Origin: Candidatus Latescibacterota bacterium
Lineage (GTDB): Bacteria; Latescibacterota; UBA2968; UBA8231
Direction of reading: 5' to 3'
Assembly (NCBI GenBank): GCA_022826515.1
Contig: JAJDUT010000112.1
Location: 1-64,000 of the forward strand
Length of the DNA stretch: 64,000 bases
Both the position numbers and the translations under genes were made by a program. This document shows positions 42,926 to 52,061 of the stretch, piece after piece (within the stretch, counting starts at the first letter, position 1; each line of letters opens with the position of its first letter). The notes beneath the pieces were generated by a model. It was given only the letters and a program-made list of their open reading frames with translations, searched no databases and was not told where the DNA came from.

Positions 42926-44572
42926 ATGTTGCGCAAGATAATGCTCGCGGTCGGCACCGCCCTGTTGCCGACCATTGCCTTAGCGGCCACCATCGACGTC
43001 ACCACTGCCGATATTCCGGTCGGCGGCAGCGTGGAATGGACCGCAGACAACGAGTACGTGCTCAACGGATTAGTCTTTGTCAGTGAGGGAGCCTCGCTGA
43101 CGATTCAGGCGGGCACGGTCATCAAGGGCAAGCCGGGACAAGGCGAAAACGCCAGCGCCCTCGTCGTCGCCCGCGGCGGCAAAATTTTCGCCGAAGGTAC
43201 GGCGGATAAGCCAATCATCTTCACCGCCGAAGCCGACAATGCCAGCGACCCCAGTGACTTGCCGCTCGACGCGCGCGGCCTCTGGGGCGGCGTCATCATC
43301 CTCGGCTGGGCTAGCCTCAATTCCGAGCCGGGCGAAACCCCCATTGAGGGCATTCCCACCACCGAGCCACGCGGCCTCTACGGCGGCGACGACGACAGCG
43401 ATAACTCTGGCGTCTTCCGCTATGTCTCCATCCGCTACGGCGGCACCGACATTGGCGCGGGCAACGAAATCAACGGCCTGACCATGGGCGGCGTCGGCAG
43501 TGGCACAGTCATCGAATACGTCGAAGTGTACAACAACCAAGACGACGGCTTTGAGTGGTTCGGCGGCACAGTCAACACCAAGTACCTGGTCTCGGCGTTC
43601 AACGGCGACGACGCCTTTGACTACGACGAAGGCTTTCGCGGCAAAGGCCAGTTCTGGTTCGTGATTCAAGATGCCGAAACAGGCAATCGCGCCGGTGAGC
43701 ACGACGGCGGCACCACGCCCGAGGACGGCACGCCCTACGCCACGCCAGCCATCTACAATGCCACCTACATCGGCTCCGGTGCCTTTTCCACCAACGGCGA
43801 CAACGACGTAGTGCTCAAAATCCGCGACAATGCCGGTGGCAAATACCACAACAGTATTTTCACCGACTTCGCCGGTGAAGGCGTCGATATTGAGGATTTG
43901 GAGTCGGGCGAAGACAGCCGCGCTCGCTTAGAAGCTGGTGACCTCGTCTTGGCCAACAACATTTGGTGGGGCTTTGGCGTCGGTAACGAATTAGCTGCTA
44001 TCGCCCCGGATCAGTTTGCGGCCGACCACCTTGCCGCCCATAACAACCAAATCGTCAATCCACAGCTCACTGGTATTTCTCGGAGCCTAGACGGCGGCTT
44101 GGATCCTCGCCCGCAGACTGGCAGTCCGGCTTTGAGCGGCGGCGGAACCATTCCCGACGACGGCTTCTACACCCAAGTCACCTACGTCGGGGCCTTCGGC
44201 GACGAACTGTGGACTTCGGGTTGGACCTTCCTCGCTGAGGCCGGCATCATGCCCAACGAGATGGCAACCGTCATCGCCTCAGAATCGGAGGTTTCAGCAG
44301 CCATACCCAGTGCTTACACACTAAACCAAAACTATCCCAACCCCTTCAACCCCAGCACGACCATTGCCTTCGCCATTCCGGCGGATGGCCACGTCGAGCT
44401 GATTCTCTTCAATACCCTCGGCCAACAGGTAGCAACACTATCCGAAGGGTGGCGCATGGCTGGCTCCTACTCGGTCGCCGTCGATGCGTCAGACCTCAGC
44501 GCCGGCACGTACTTCTACCGCCTCCGTGCTGGTGACCAAGTCCTGCACCGCAAGATGACCTTGCTCAAATAG
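42926..44572 (+). CDS. Secreted beta-helix-like protein with C-terminal sorting domain
   Basis: About 548 residues from the ATG at 42926 (AGGAGG directly upstream; the frame is open to 42851). Signal peptide MLRKIMLAVGTALLPTIALA, then short repeating strands typical of right-handed beta-helices (GGKIFAEGTADKPIIF, LWGGVIILGWA, GLTMGGVGSGTVIEYVEVYN). The C-terminus has NQNYPNPFNPSTTI, LILFNTLGQQVATL and GTYFYRLRAGDQ, the FlgD-like/type A sorting module of the FCB group. A Pho-box-like array precedes it, so it is likely induced on phosphate starvation together with the TonB receptor. Ligand or enzymatic activity is not evident. Confidence 0.8.
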   Translation: MLRKIMLAVGTALLPTIALAATIDVTTADIPVGGSVEWTADNEYVLNGLVFVSEGASLTIQAGTVIKGKPGQGENASALVVARGGKIFAEGTADKPIIFTAEADNASDPSDLPLDARGLWGGVIILGWASLNSEPGETPIEGIPTTEPRGLYGGDDDSDNSGVFRYVSIRYGGTDIGAGNEINGLTMGGVGSGTVIEYVEVYNNQDDGFEWFGGTVNTKYLVSAFNGDDAFDYDEGFRGKGQFWFVIQDAETGNRAGEHDGGTTPEDGTPYATPAIYNATYIGSGAFSTNGDNDVVLKIRDNAGGKYHNSIFTDFAGEGVDIEDLESGEDSRARLEAGDLVLANNIWWGFGVGNELAAIAPDQFAADHLAAHNNQIVNPQLTGISRSLDGGLDPRPQTGSPALSGGGTIPDDGFYTQVTYVGAFGDELWTSGWTFLAEAGIMPNEMATVIASESEVSAAIPSAYTLNQNYPNPFNPSTTIAFAIPADGHVELILFNTLGQQVATLSEGWRMAGSYSVAVDASDLSAGTYFYRLRAGDQVLHRKMTLLK

Positions 44573-44593
44573 GACTTTTTCGCGGGACAAAAG

Positions 44594-44630
44594 AAAAGCG
44601 GGATGGGTGTAAAACCCGTCCCGCTTTTTT
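44594..44630. terminator. Rho-independent terminator after the secreted protein
   Basis: AAAAGCGGGATGGGT, a four-base loop, ACCCGTCCCGC and six T form a strong stem with T-run on the plus strand. A-runs on the other side make it usable for the glgC transcript that converges on it. Confidence 0.9.
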
Positions 44631-44648
44631 GCACGTCCGCTCTCTTCT

Positions 44649-45905
44649 TTACACCACCGTCCCCGACGGAATCACCGCGTCCTTAGGCACAACCACGATC
44701 CCATCGCGGATGTAGTAATTGGTCTCGTCGGCCTCGACGCCTCGATCCTTGTTGGTGATGCAAACCCGCTCGCCGATGCGCGCGTTTTTGTCGATGATCG
44801 CGCCGGTGATTTTGCTGTTGGCACCAATCCCCATATCTGGAATGCCTTGGGCGGCATTGCGCGCGCGATCGGCCGGCGACTCATCCGAATCAGCACCCAT
44901 GACAATGGTGTTGGAAATCTGGCAATTCTCGCCAATCACCGAGCGGATCCCGATCACCGAGCGCTCGATCCGGGCCGACCGAACGTACGAGCCTTCGCAG
45001 ATGATCCCTCGCTCAATATGGCAATTCTCCAGCCGCGTGCCAGAGAGGAAGCGAGCGTGCGTGTAAACTGGTGCGTCGGCCCGGTAAAAGTTAAAAGGCG
45101 GTGGCTGATCCGTCAGCGCCAAATTGGCCTCGTAAAAAGAGCGAATGGTGCCGATGTCTTCCCAATAGCCGTCAAAGGTGTGGGCAAAAACGCCGATCTT
45201 GTGGATCGCACCCGGAATGATATGCTTGCCGAAATCGTCTTGGTCGCTGCTCATCAGCAGGCTGACCAAGACTTGGGGTTCAAACACGTAAATACCCATA
45301 GAGGCCAAATAGCAATCCTCCGAATCGGCTGCTGGCAGCCGCAGAGCATCCAGTTCGGCCTCGTCCTGCGGCTTCTCGCGAAAATCCACAATCCGCCCCT
45401 GAGCATTCATCTGCACGATCCCCAGCCCGGGCGCAGCTTCTCTCGTCACTGGCTTAACCGCAATCGACACGTCCGCGCCGCGCGCTCGGTGCTCTTCGAC
45501 AAAGGCGCGGTAATCCATGCGATAAAGGTGGTCGCCCGACAGGATTAGCACTTGTTCGGCCCGGCGCGAGAGCAAATGCCTGAGTTGTTGGCGCACCGCA
45601 TCGGCCGTGCCTTGGTACCAAGCAGCGCTGTCTTGGGTCTGCTCGGCAGCCAAGATCTCGACAAAGCCATCGGAAAAGGAATCAAAGCGGTACGTCGTGC
45701 TGATGTGGCGGTGGAGCGAAGCAGAATTGAATTGAGTCAGGGCAAAAATGCGGTTGACCCCAGAATGCAAACAATTGCTGATGGGAATGTCGATTAAGCG
45801 GTACTTGCCGCCAATCGGCACGGCTGGCTTGGAGCGAAGCTGCGTCAGCGGGAAGAGCCGCGCACCCTGTCCACCCCCGAGGATGACTCCAATGACGTTC
45901 CTCAT
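44649..45905 (-). CDS. glgC: Glucose-1-phosphate adenylyltransferase
   Basis: A 418-residue nucleotidyltransferase. Seen: ILGGGQGARLFPLTQLRSKPAVPIGGKYRLIDIP at the N-terminus (in two parts: GGGQGARLFPLT and the SKPAVPIGGKYR loop), LILSGDHLYRMDY, GLGIVQ and the C-terminal hexapeptide left-handed beta-helix with IDKNARIG. This makes ADP-glucose for glycogen. GGGAG precedes the ATG. It stands alone; no other glycogen gene is visible. Confidence 0.95.
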   Translation of the reverse strand: MRNVIGVILGGGQGARLFPLTQLRSKPAVPIGGKYRLIDIPISNCLHSGVNRIFALTQFNSASLHRHISTTYRFDSFSDGFVEILAAEQTQDSAAWYQGTADAVRQQLRHLLSRRAEQVLILSGDHLYRMDYRAFVEEHRARGADVSIAVKPVTREAAPGLGIVQMNAQGRIVDFREKPQDEAELDALRLPAADSEDCYLASMGIYVFEPQVLVSLLMSSDQDDFGKHIIPGAIHKIGVFAHTFDGYWEDIGTIRSFYEANLALTDQPPPFNFYRADAPVYTHARFLSGTRLENCHIERGIICEGSYVRSARIERSVIGIRSVIGENCQISNTIVMGADSDESPADRARNAAQGIPDMGIGANSKITGAIIDKNARIGERVCITNKDRGVEADETNYYIRDGIVVVPKDAVIPSGTVV

Positions 45906-46049
45906 AACTGAAAACTCCCGATTCTAAAGTTAGGCTCAGTCCTCTAAGTAGCCTTATCTTATAGCTTTTTCCCACCTTAGCAAGCCCACCTCGGGCGAAT
46001 TGGGCCGCCGCGCAAAATAGCATATTTTGTTTCACCTAGGAGAAGCCTT

Positions 46050-47966
46050 ATGAAAACATTATTCGCCTTTATAGTCGGGCTAGCAGTGGTGGCCCCTGCT
46101 AGCGCCGATTCTGATTCTCCCACCACGAGTCGGCTAGTTACCCTGGGGCATGTGGGCCTAGTCCGATCTTTGTCGTTTTCACCCGATGGAGCCACACTGG
46201 CGTCTTGGTCAGACGATAATACCGTAGTTCTCTGGGATGTCGCCAGCCAGAGACAGTTGGCTGTCCTCAAGGAGCATGTGGACCCCTCTGTCTTTTCCAG
46301 CGCATTTTCGGTCCGATCGGTGGCGTTTTCGCTCGACGGCACCACCCTGGCGTCTTGGGCAGGCGATAATACCGTAGTCCTGCGGGATGTCGCCAGCCAG
46401 AAGCGACTCGAGATCCTCGAAGGTCATGCCGGCCTAGTCCGATCTGTGGCGTTTTCACCCGACGGCACCACACTCGCATCCGGGGCGAGCGATAACATCG
46501 TAGTCCTCTGGGATGTCGCCAGCCGGAAACAGCGGGCTATCCTCAAAGGGCATGTAGATAGCGTCCACGCCGTGGCGTTTTCACCCGACGGCACCACACT
46601 CGCGTCCGGATCAAGTGATAATACTGTAGCCCTTTGGGATGTCGCTAGGCGGGGGCGGGTGGCCACACTTAAAGGGCATACGGGCACTGTCCAATCCGTG
46701 GCGTTTTCACCCGATGGTACCATCCTCGCGTCCGGGTCAAGTGATAACACCATAGTCCTGTGGAATGTCGCCAGCCGGAGGCGACTAGCCACTCTCAAAG
46801 GACATACGGGTACTGTTTTTTTCGTAGTGTTTTCACCCGACGGCACCACACTCGCGTCCGGGTCATACGATAGGGCATACAATAACACCGTAACCCTGTG
46901 GGACGTCGTTAGCCGGAGGCAGCGAGCCACCCTCAAAGAGCATAATGTCACTTTCGCGGCGTTTTCGCCCGACGGAACCATGCTCGCGTTTGGGGCCCGG
47001 GATGGTGGAGTCCTGCTCTGGCGACCTCCTCAGGTGGAGATCGATCAATCCGTTACAGACGACGTCGCCGATCCTTCCACGTGGAAGCAGCAAGCCACCC
47101 TACAAGGGAATGGGTCGGGGGTCCAATCTGTGGCGTTTTCGCCCGACGGGACCACCCTGGTATCCGGGGACAAGGGTAAAACCATAGTCCTGTGGGATGT
47201 TGCCAGTCGGAAACAGCGGGACATCTTAGGGCATACGGGGAATGTCACTTCCGTGGCGTTTTCGCCCGACGGAGCCATGCTGGCATCCGGGGACGAAAAT
47301 AAAACCGTAGTCCTGTGGGATATAGCGAGGCGGCGGCAGCGAGACACCTTGGAAGGGCATAAGGATAGGATCCAAACCGTGGCGTTTTCGCCCGATGGAA
47401 CCACGCTGGCGTCTGGGTCTGACGATAACAACGTAGTCTTTTGGGACGTCGCAAGGCAGAAGCGACTAACCACCCTAAAAGGGCATACCGATTGGGTCCA
47501 ATCCGTGGCGTTTTCGCCCGATGGAACCATGCTGGCATCCAGCTCAAGCGATGACACTGTAATCCTATGGGATGTCGAGAGCCGCAAGCGACTAACCACC
47601 CTAAAAGGACATACGGACTACGTTCTTGCAGGATCGTTTTCGCCCGACGGTTCCATGCTCGCCTCCGGCTCAAGCGATAACACCGTAATCCTGTGGGAGG
47701 TCGAAAGTCGCGAGCGGCTAACCACCCTAAAAGGACATACGGGGAATGTCACTTCCGTGGCGTTTTCACCCGATGGCGCCCTGTTGGCGTCCGGGGCGAG
47801 CGATAACACCATAATTCTTTGGGAGGTCGAGAGTCGCAAGCGACTAACCACCCTCAAAGGGCATACCGATTGGGTCCAATCCGTCTCGTTTTCACCCGAC
47901 GGGACCATGCTCGCCTCCGGGGCTGAGGACGGTACGGTCCTGCTCTGGCGATATTTTTCTCAGTAG
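46050..47966 (+). CDS. Secreted WD40 protein with 14 repeats
   Basis: A 638-residue protein: signal peptide (MKTLFAFIVGLAVVAPASA), then 14 WD40 repeats of about 42 residues with the pattern GH...V.SVAFSPDG..LASGS.DNTV.LWDV. Repeats 7 and 14 end in the same closing form DGGVLLWR and DGTVLLWR, which splits the protein into two seven-bladed propellers. Repeat 6 carries a five-residue insertion and repeat 7 has an insertion after LLWR linking the two halves. Role unknown; such propellers are protein-binding scaffolds. An SDR gene follows after 10 bp. Confidence 0.88.
   Translation: MKTLFAFIVGLAVVAPASADSDSPTTSRLVTLGHVGLVRSLSFSPDGATLASWSDDNTVVLWDVASQRQLAVLKEHVDPSVFSSAFSVRSVAFSLDGTTLASWAGDNTVVLRDVASQKRLEILEGHAGLVRSVAFSPDGTTLASGASDNIVVLWDVASRKQRAILKGHVDSVHAVAFSPDGTTLASGSSDNTVALWDVARRGRVATLKGHTGTVQSVAFSPDGTILASGSSDNTIVLWNVASRRRLATLKGHTGTVFFVVFSPDGTTLASGSYDRAYNNTVTLWDVVSRRQRATLKEHNVTFAAFSPDGTMLAFGARDGGVLLWRPPQVEIDQSVTDDVADPSTWKQQATLQGNGSGVQSVAFSPDGTTLVSGDKGKTIVLWDVASRKQRDILGHTGNVTSVAFSPDGAMLASGDENKTVVLWDIARRRQRDTLEGHKDRIQTVAFSPDGTTLASGSDDNNVVFWDVARQKRLTTLKGHTDWVQSVAFSPDGTMLASSSSDDTVILWDVESRKRLTTLKGHTDYVLAGSFSPDGSMLASGSSDNTVILWEVESRERLTTLKGHTGNVTSVAFSPDGALLASGASDNTIILWEVESRKRLTTLKGHTDWVQSVSFSPDGTMLASGAEDGTVLLWRYFSQ
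46149..47960 (+). repeat. Array of roughly 126-bp WD40 coding repeats
   Basis: Fourteen direct repeats at DNA level, several nearly identical over long parts (for example the segments coding SRKRLTTLKGHTDWVQS at about 47470 and 47840). The similarity makes copy-number change by recombination and assembly collapse plausible. Confidence 0.85.
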
Positions 47967-47975
47967 GAGCACTTC

Positions 47976-48704
47976 ATGACGGGAAAATTACAGCACAAGA
48001 CTGCGTTGATCACCGGAGCGGGCCGAGGCATTGGGCGGGCCATCGCCGAATGCTTTGTCCGCGAGGGAGCACGAGTGGCTGTCGCCGATATAGACGCAAG
48101 CACCGCCCGCGCCACAGCTACTGAGATCGACGCGTTGGGATTGGCAATGGACGTGTCGTCCAAAACCTCAGTCCTCGCCGGCACGAGTCGCGTGCTCGAC
48201 GAATTCGGCCAACTCGACATCCTCGTCAACAACGCCGGCTACCTCGTCTATACGACCTTTGAATCGTGCAGCGAAGAGAACTGGGACCGCATCGTCGATG
48301 TCAACATGAAGGGCCCTTTCCTCTGCGCCCAAGCAGTCATCCCCCATATGAAGGCGCGCCGCCAAGGCACCATCATCAACATGACTTCCCTAGCGGCCAA
48401 GACCGGCGGCCTAGCCGCTGGCCCTCCCTACGCAGCAGCCAAAGCCGGCGTCCTCACCTTGACCATTGGCCTAGCGCGCGCCCTCGCCCCGGACCAAATC
48501 CGCGTCAACGCCATAGCTCCCGGCGTCATCGACACCGCCATGACTTCCGCCCCCGAACACGACCAGCTCAAGGCCTCCATCCCCCTCGGCCGCTCTGGCC
48601 AGCCCGAAGACGTAGCCAACTGTGCGCTCTTTCTGGCTTCGGACGACGCGCGGCACATCACTGGCGAAACCATCGATGTCAACGGGGGATTGTACATGGA
48701 CTGA
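47976..48704 (+). CDS. SDR-family oxidoreductase
   Basis: A 242-residue short-chain dehydrogenase with cofactor motif TGAGRGIG, NNAGY, the catalytic Ser in MTSLAAKTGG and YAAAK (Tyr and Lys separated by three residues). It follows the WD40 gene by 10 bp with TAGGAG before the ATG, so the two may share a transcript. Closest to 3-oxoacyl-ACP/glucose dehydrogenase-like classical SDRs; no substrate from context. Confidence 0.9.
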   Translation: MTGKLQHKTALITGAGRGIGRAIAECFVREGARVAVADIDASTARATATEIDALGLAMDVSSKTSVLAGTSRVLDEFGQLDILVNNAGYLVYTTFESCSEENWDRIVDVNMKGPFLCAQAVIPHMKARRQGTIINMTSLAAKTGGLAAGPPYAAAKAGVLTLTIGLARALAPDQIRVNAIAPGVIDTAMTSAPEHDQLKASIPLGRSGQPEDVANCALFLASDDARHITGETIDVNGGLYMD

Positions 48705-48771
48705 GTGCGGAGGTGCAAGCACCCTAGCACCGGCGTTGGTCAGACTAAGGATTATTGTTGTAAAGGATTCT

Positions 48772-49548
48772 TCACTCGCGACCAGCGGCCAAGTCGCGCA
48801 ATAAGGCGGCGTAGCCCGTCTCCCCTTCCCGCTCCCAGACCTCCAACAGCACCGATCCGACGATGCCGATTTCGGCCTGGCCCTGTAGCTGCCGCAAATC
48901 TTCCCCGCTACGCAGGCCAAAGCCGATTCCCAGCGGCAGGTCTGTTGCTTTGCGGCACCGCGCAATAAACCGGTAGAGTTCCTCGCCTAAGTCGGTCTGG
49001 CGGCCAGTTACGCCCTTGCGCGCCACCGCATAGACAAACTCTTTGGCTTGGGCACCAATCTGCTGTAGCCGCTGCTCGGTGTTGGTCGGGGTCATCAATA
49101 AAATCGGCGTTTGCTCACACTCCGCGCCTACTGCCAACAGATCGCCGTACTCTTCGACCGGCAAGTCCGGCAGGATAAAGCCACAGGCCCCGCTTGCTGC
49201 CAAGCGGCGGCAGAACGGGCCGTGCCCCAAGCGGAACGCCGTGTTGTAGTAGCCCATCATCAAATGCGGGAAGGGAAAAGCCGCAGTCGCGCGCTGCATA
49301 AGGTCGAAGTACTGGTCGAGAGTAAGGCCGCTTTCGAGGGCCTGCTGGTTGGCTAGCGCAAAGGTCGGCCCGTCGGCGATTGGCTCGCTAAAGGGCATCT
49401 GCAATTCGACCAAATCGACCTCGGCCTCGGCCATAATCTCCAGCATCCGCCAGTTGGCCTCCAGCGAAGGAAAACCAGCGATCAGATGCGTCATTAGCAG
49501 CACCTTGCGCTCGCTGAGCCGCTCTTCGATATAGGCTTGCAGATTCAC
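48772..49548 (-). CDS. trpA: Tryptophan synthase alpha chain
   Basis: A 258-residue TIM-barrel protein with MTHLIAGFPSLEAN, VELQMPFSEPIADGP (catalytic Glu/Asp), GACGFILPDLPVEEY and PLGIGFGLRSGEDL. It cleaves indole-3-glycerol phosphate. The GTG start overlaps the trpB stop (GTGA). Metabolic partner of the upstream gene. Confidence 0.96.
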   Translation of the reverse strand: MNLQAYIEERLSERKVLLMTHLIAGFPSLEANWRMLEIMAEAEVDLVELQMPFSEPIADGPTFALANQQALESGLTLDQYFDLMQRATAAFPFPHLMMGYYNTAFRLGHGPFCRRLAASGACGFILPDLPVEEYGDLLAVGAECEQTPILLMTPTNTEQRLQQIGAQAKEFVYAVARKGVTGRQTDLGEELYRFIARCRKATDLPLGIGFGLRSGEDLRQLQGQAEIGIVGSVLLEVWEREGETGYAALLRDLAAGRE

Positions 49549-50795
49549 GATCGGGCGGCTTTGTCGGCGAGGAAGCGCTGCCAGTTTTCGTCTTCGAGCG
49601 CGTCGGCGATGGTGAAAATGTCTTTGTCGCCGCGGCCGGACAGGCCAATCAGCACCACTTGGTCAGGCGTCATCTCGCCCACTTCGCGCAGGGCACCGGC
49701 CAAGGCATGGGTGCTTTCGAGCGCGCCGATAATACCCTCGCTGCGCATCATGCGCTTGAGCGCTGCGATCACTTCTTGGTCGGTCGCGGCCTCAATGCGC
49801 ACCCGGCCTATTTCGGCCAAGTGGGCGAGAATTGGACTGACGCCGATGTAGTCTAGCCCCGCCGCCACCGAGTGCGTGTGCCGCATTTGACCTTCGGCAT
49901 CTTGGAAGAAAAAGGTCTTATAGCCTTGGGCGACCCCGGGCGTACCGACGAGGCCGGCCAAGCGCGAGGCATGCTCCCCCGTCTCCAGCCCCCGGCCTCC
50001 AGCCTCGACCCCGACCAACTCAACGGACGCGTCGTCGAGGAATCCCAAGAATAGGCCCGTGGCATTGGACCCGCCGCCGACGCAGGCGTACACCCTATCG
50101 GGCAGACGCCCCACTGACTCCAATAGCTGCTGGCGGCTCTCCTCGCCGATGATTCGCTGGAAATAGGCGACGATTTGCGGGAAGGGATGTGGGCCGCACG
50201 CTGTGCCGAGCACATAGTGCGTGTCGGCCATGGAATAGGCCCAATCGCGGAGGCTCTCGTTGATGGCATCCTTGAGCGTGGCCGAGCCATCGGTTACGGG
50301 CACCACCTCGGCACCTAATTGCTCCATCCAGAACACATTGGGCCGCTGGCGCTCCACATCGACGGCCCCCATGTAGATGGTGCATTCCAGCCCCAAACGG
50401 GCGGCCATTGTCGCCGTGGCCACGCCGTGCTGACCGGCCCCGGTCTCGGCGATGACCCGGCTTTTGCCCATGCGGCGCACCAACAAGCCCTGGCCCATAA
50501 CGTTGTTGACCTTGTGGGCACCCGTATGGTTGAGATCTTCGCGCTTGAGCAAGATCCGCGCCCCGCCGACCTCGCGGGAGAGATTTTCGAGCAAGGTAAT
50601 CGGAGTCGGCCGGCAGGAATACGTCCGCATCACCTGCTCGAACTCCGCCCAAAAGGAAGGGTCGCGGCGCGCGTCCGCGAAAACCTGAGTCAATTCGTCG
50701 AGGGTCGTGCGGAGGATTTCGGGGACAAAGGCCCCACCGTATTCGCCGTAGTACCCAGCGCGCGGGTGGTTGAAAATGGCGTCCGTCAGCCCCAT
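49545..50795 (-). CDS. trpB: Tryptophan synthase beta chain
   Basis: A 416-residue PLP enzyme. Seen: the cofactor Lys in HTGAHKVNNV, the AETGAGQHGVATA stretch and CVGGGSNATGLF for phosphate binding. It condenses indole with serine. It starts one base after the S1-domain gene stop, so translation is likely coupled to it. No other trp genes are adjacent. Confidence 0.96.
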   Translation of the reverse strand: MGLTDAIFNHPRAGYYGEYGGAFVPEILRTTLDELTQVFADARRDPSFWAEFEQVMRTYSCRPTPITLLENLSREVGGARILLKREDLNHTGAHKVNNVMGQGLLVRRMGKSRVIAETGAGQHGVATATMAARLGLECTIYMGAVDVERQRPNVFWMEQLGAEVVPVTDGSATLKDAINESLRDWAYSMADTHYVLGTACGPHPFPQIVAYFQRIIGEESRQQLLESVGRLPDRVYACVGGGSNATGLFLGFLDDASVELVGVEAGGRGLETGEHASRLAGLVGTPGVAQGYKTFFFQDAEGQMRHTHSVAAGLDYIGVSPILAHLAEIGRVRIEAATDQEVIAALKRMMRSEGIIGALESTHALAGALREVGEMTPDQVVLIGLSGRGDKDIFTIADALEDENWQRFLADKAARS

Positions 50796-50796
50796 C

Positions 50797-52044
50797 TCAA
50801 TCGGTCAGATTGGCGCGCCGGAGCGCTTCGAGCATGGCACTGCTGCCCTGCTCGGCTTCCTGCTCCTGCTGCTGCCGCTGGCGGAACTCGGCGAGATGGG
50901 CTTCGGATTCGAGGGCATCGACTTGGTTGATCGACAGGCGCAAGCGCTGACGGCGGACATCTACTTCGAGCACCACCACCTTGACCTCTTCCTCGAGTGA
51001 GAGCACTTCGCGCGGGTGGCTGATGCGGCGGTCGGCGATTTCTGAGACATGCACCAGCCCGCGCACGCCTTCGGCCAACTCGACAAATGCGCCAAAATCC
51101 TCCAGCCCATCGACCTTGCCGGTGACGACTGTGCCGACTGCGAACTGCTCTTTGATCTCTTGCCAAGGGTCCTTTTCCAGCGCCTTGATCGACAGCGAGA
51201 TCCGCTCCTTGCGCCGTTTGCCCAAGTCCTTGGTACGCAAGACCGCGACTTGGACCTGCTGCCCTACCTCGAGGGCTTCTTGGGGATGGCCGACGCGCTT
51301 ATGGCTGATCTCCGAGACGTGGACCAAACCCTCTACTCCAGACCCTAAATCGACGAACGCACCAAACGACTCCAGCCGCGTTACTTTGCCCGCCAGTTGC
51401 GCGCCTTTCTTTAGCTGGCTGCGCACCGCGCCAGCGGCCTTGTCCTGCTCGGCTTCGAGCAAGGCCCGGCGCGACAGGACGATCACGCGGCCCTGATGGC
51501 GGAACTCGATAATTCTAAAGGTCAAGGTCTGGCCGCGGTATTCCTCGGCATTTTCCACGTACTGAGTATCAACGTGTGAGATCGGGCAAAAACCGCGCAC
51601 GTCGCCCTCGATGGTCACGCCCAATCCCCCCTTGTTGACCGCGTCAATTCGGCCTTCGACCGGTAGCCCGGCCTTGTACGCCTGGTAGAGCAAATCGGCC
51701 TGGACGTCTTGGCGGCTCAAGCCGCGGCTGAGCAGGACCTCGTCCCCAGTAGCCACGACAAAGGCCCGAATCGGGTCGCCGACCTTGTAGCGCAACTCCC
51801 CATCGGGGCCTTTAAGCTCGCTGGTGCGGATTATGGCCTCATCCCGACTGCCGTACTCGACAAAGCTGTTCTCATCCTCGATTTTGACGATCACGCCGCT
51901 GACCTCGTCGCCGACTGAGACCTCACTAGTAGTCGGAGCCGGTGGTGCTCCTTCGGCGTCGAGCATCTGAGCAAAATTTTCGCCTTGCTCAGCGCGGTCT
52001 GCGGCCGGGGTGAGTTCGTCCTTGGAATCTGCCTCTGTCATCAC
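50797..52044 (-). CDS. Four-domain S1 RNA-binding protein
   Basis: A 415-residue protein with an acidic N-terminal tail and four S1 domains: about residues 42-105 (VGDEVSGVIVKIED), 121-193 (GLPVEGRIDAVNKGGLGVTI), 212-284 (GAQLAGKVTRLESFGAFVDL) and 298-370 (GTVVTGKVDGLEDFGAFVEL). The third and fourth have the GLVHVSEIS/A signature. It resembles a shortened ribosomal protein S1, which has four to six domains, and may do that job; another RNA-binding role is possible. Coupled to trpB. Confidence 0.85.
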   Translation of the reverse strand: MMTEADSKDELTPAADRAEQGENFAQMLDAEGAPPAPTTSEVSVGDEVSGVIVKIEDENSFVEYGSRDEAIIRTSELKGPDGELRYKVGDPIRAFVVATGDEVLLSRGLSRQDVQADLLYQAYKAGLPVEGRIDAVNKGGLGVTIEGDVRGFCPISHVDTQYVENAEEYRGQTLTFRIIEFRHQGRVIVLSRRALLEAEQDKAAGAVRSQLKKGAQLAGKVTRLESFGAFVDLGSGVEGLVHVSEISHKRVGHPQEALEVGQQVQVAVLRTKDLGKRRKERISLSIKALEKDPWQEIKEQFAVGTVVTGKVDGLEDFGAFVELAEGVRGLVHVSEIADRRISHPREVLSLEEEVKVVVLEVDVRRQRLRLSINQVDALESEAHLAEFRQRQQQEQEAEQGSSAMLEALRRANLTD

Positions 52045-52061
52045 CTGTCTCCTTGGCTACT

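Noticed and set aside
46149..47960. Regular repeats as a possible CRISPR array
   Set aside because: The units are about 126 bp without unique spacers and code for WD40 repeats in one continuous frame.
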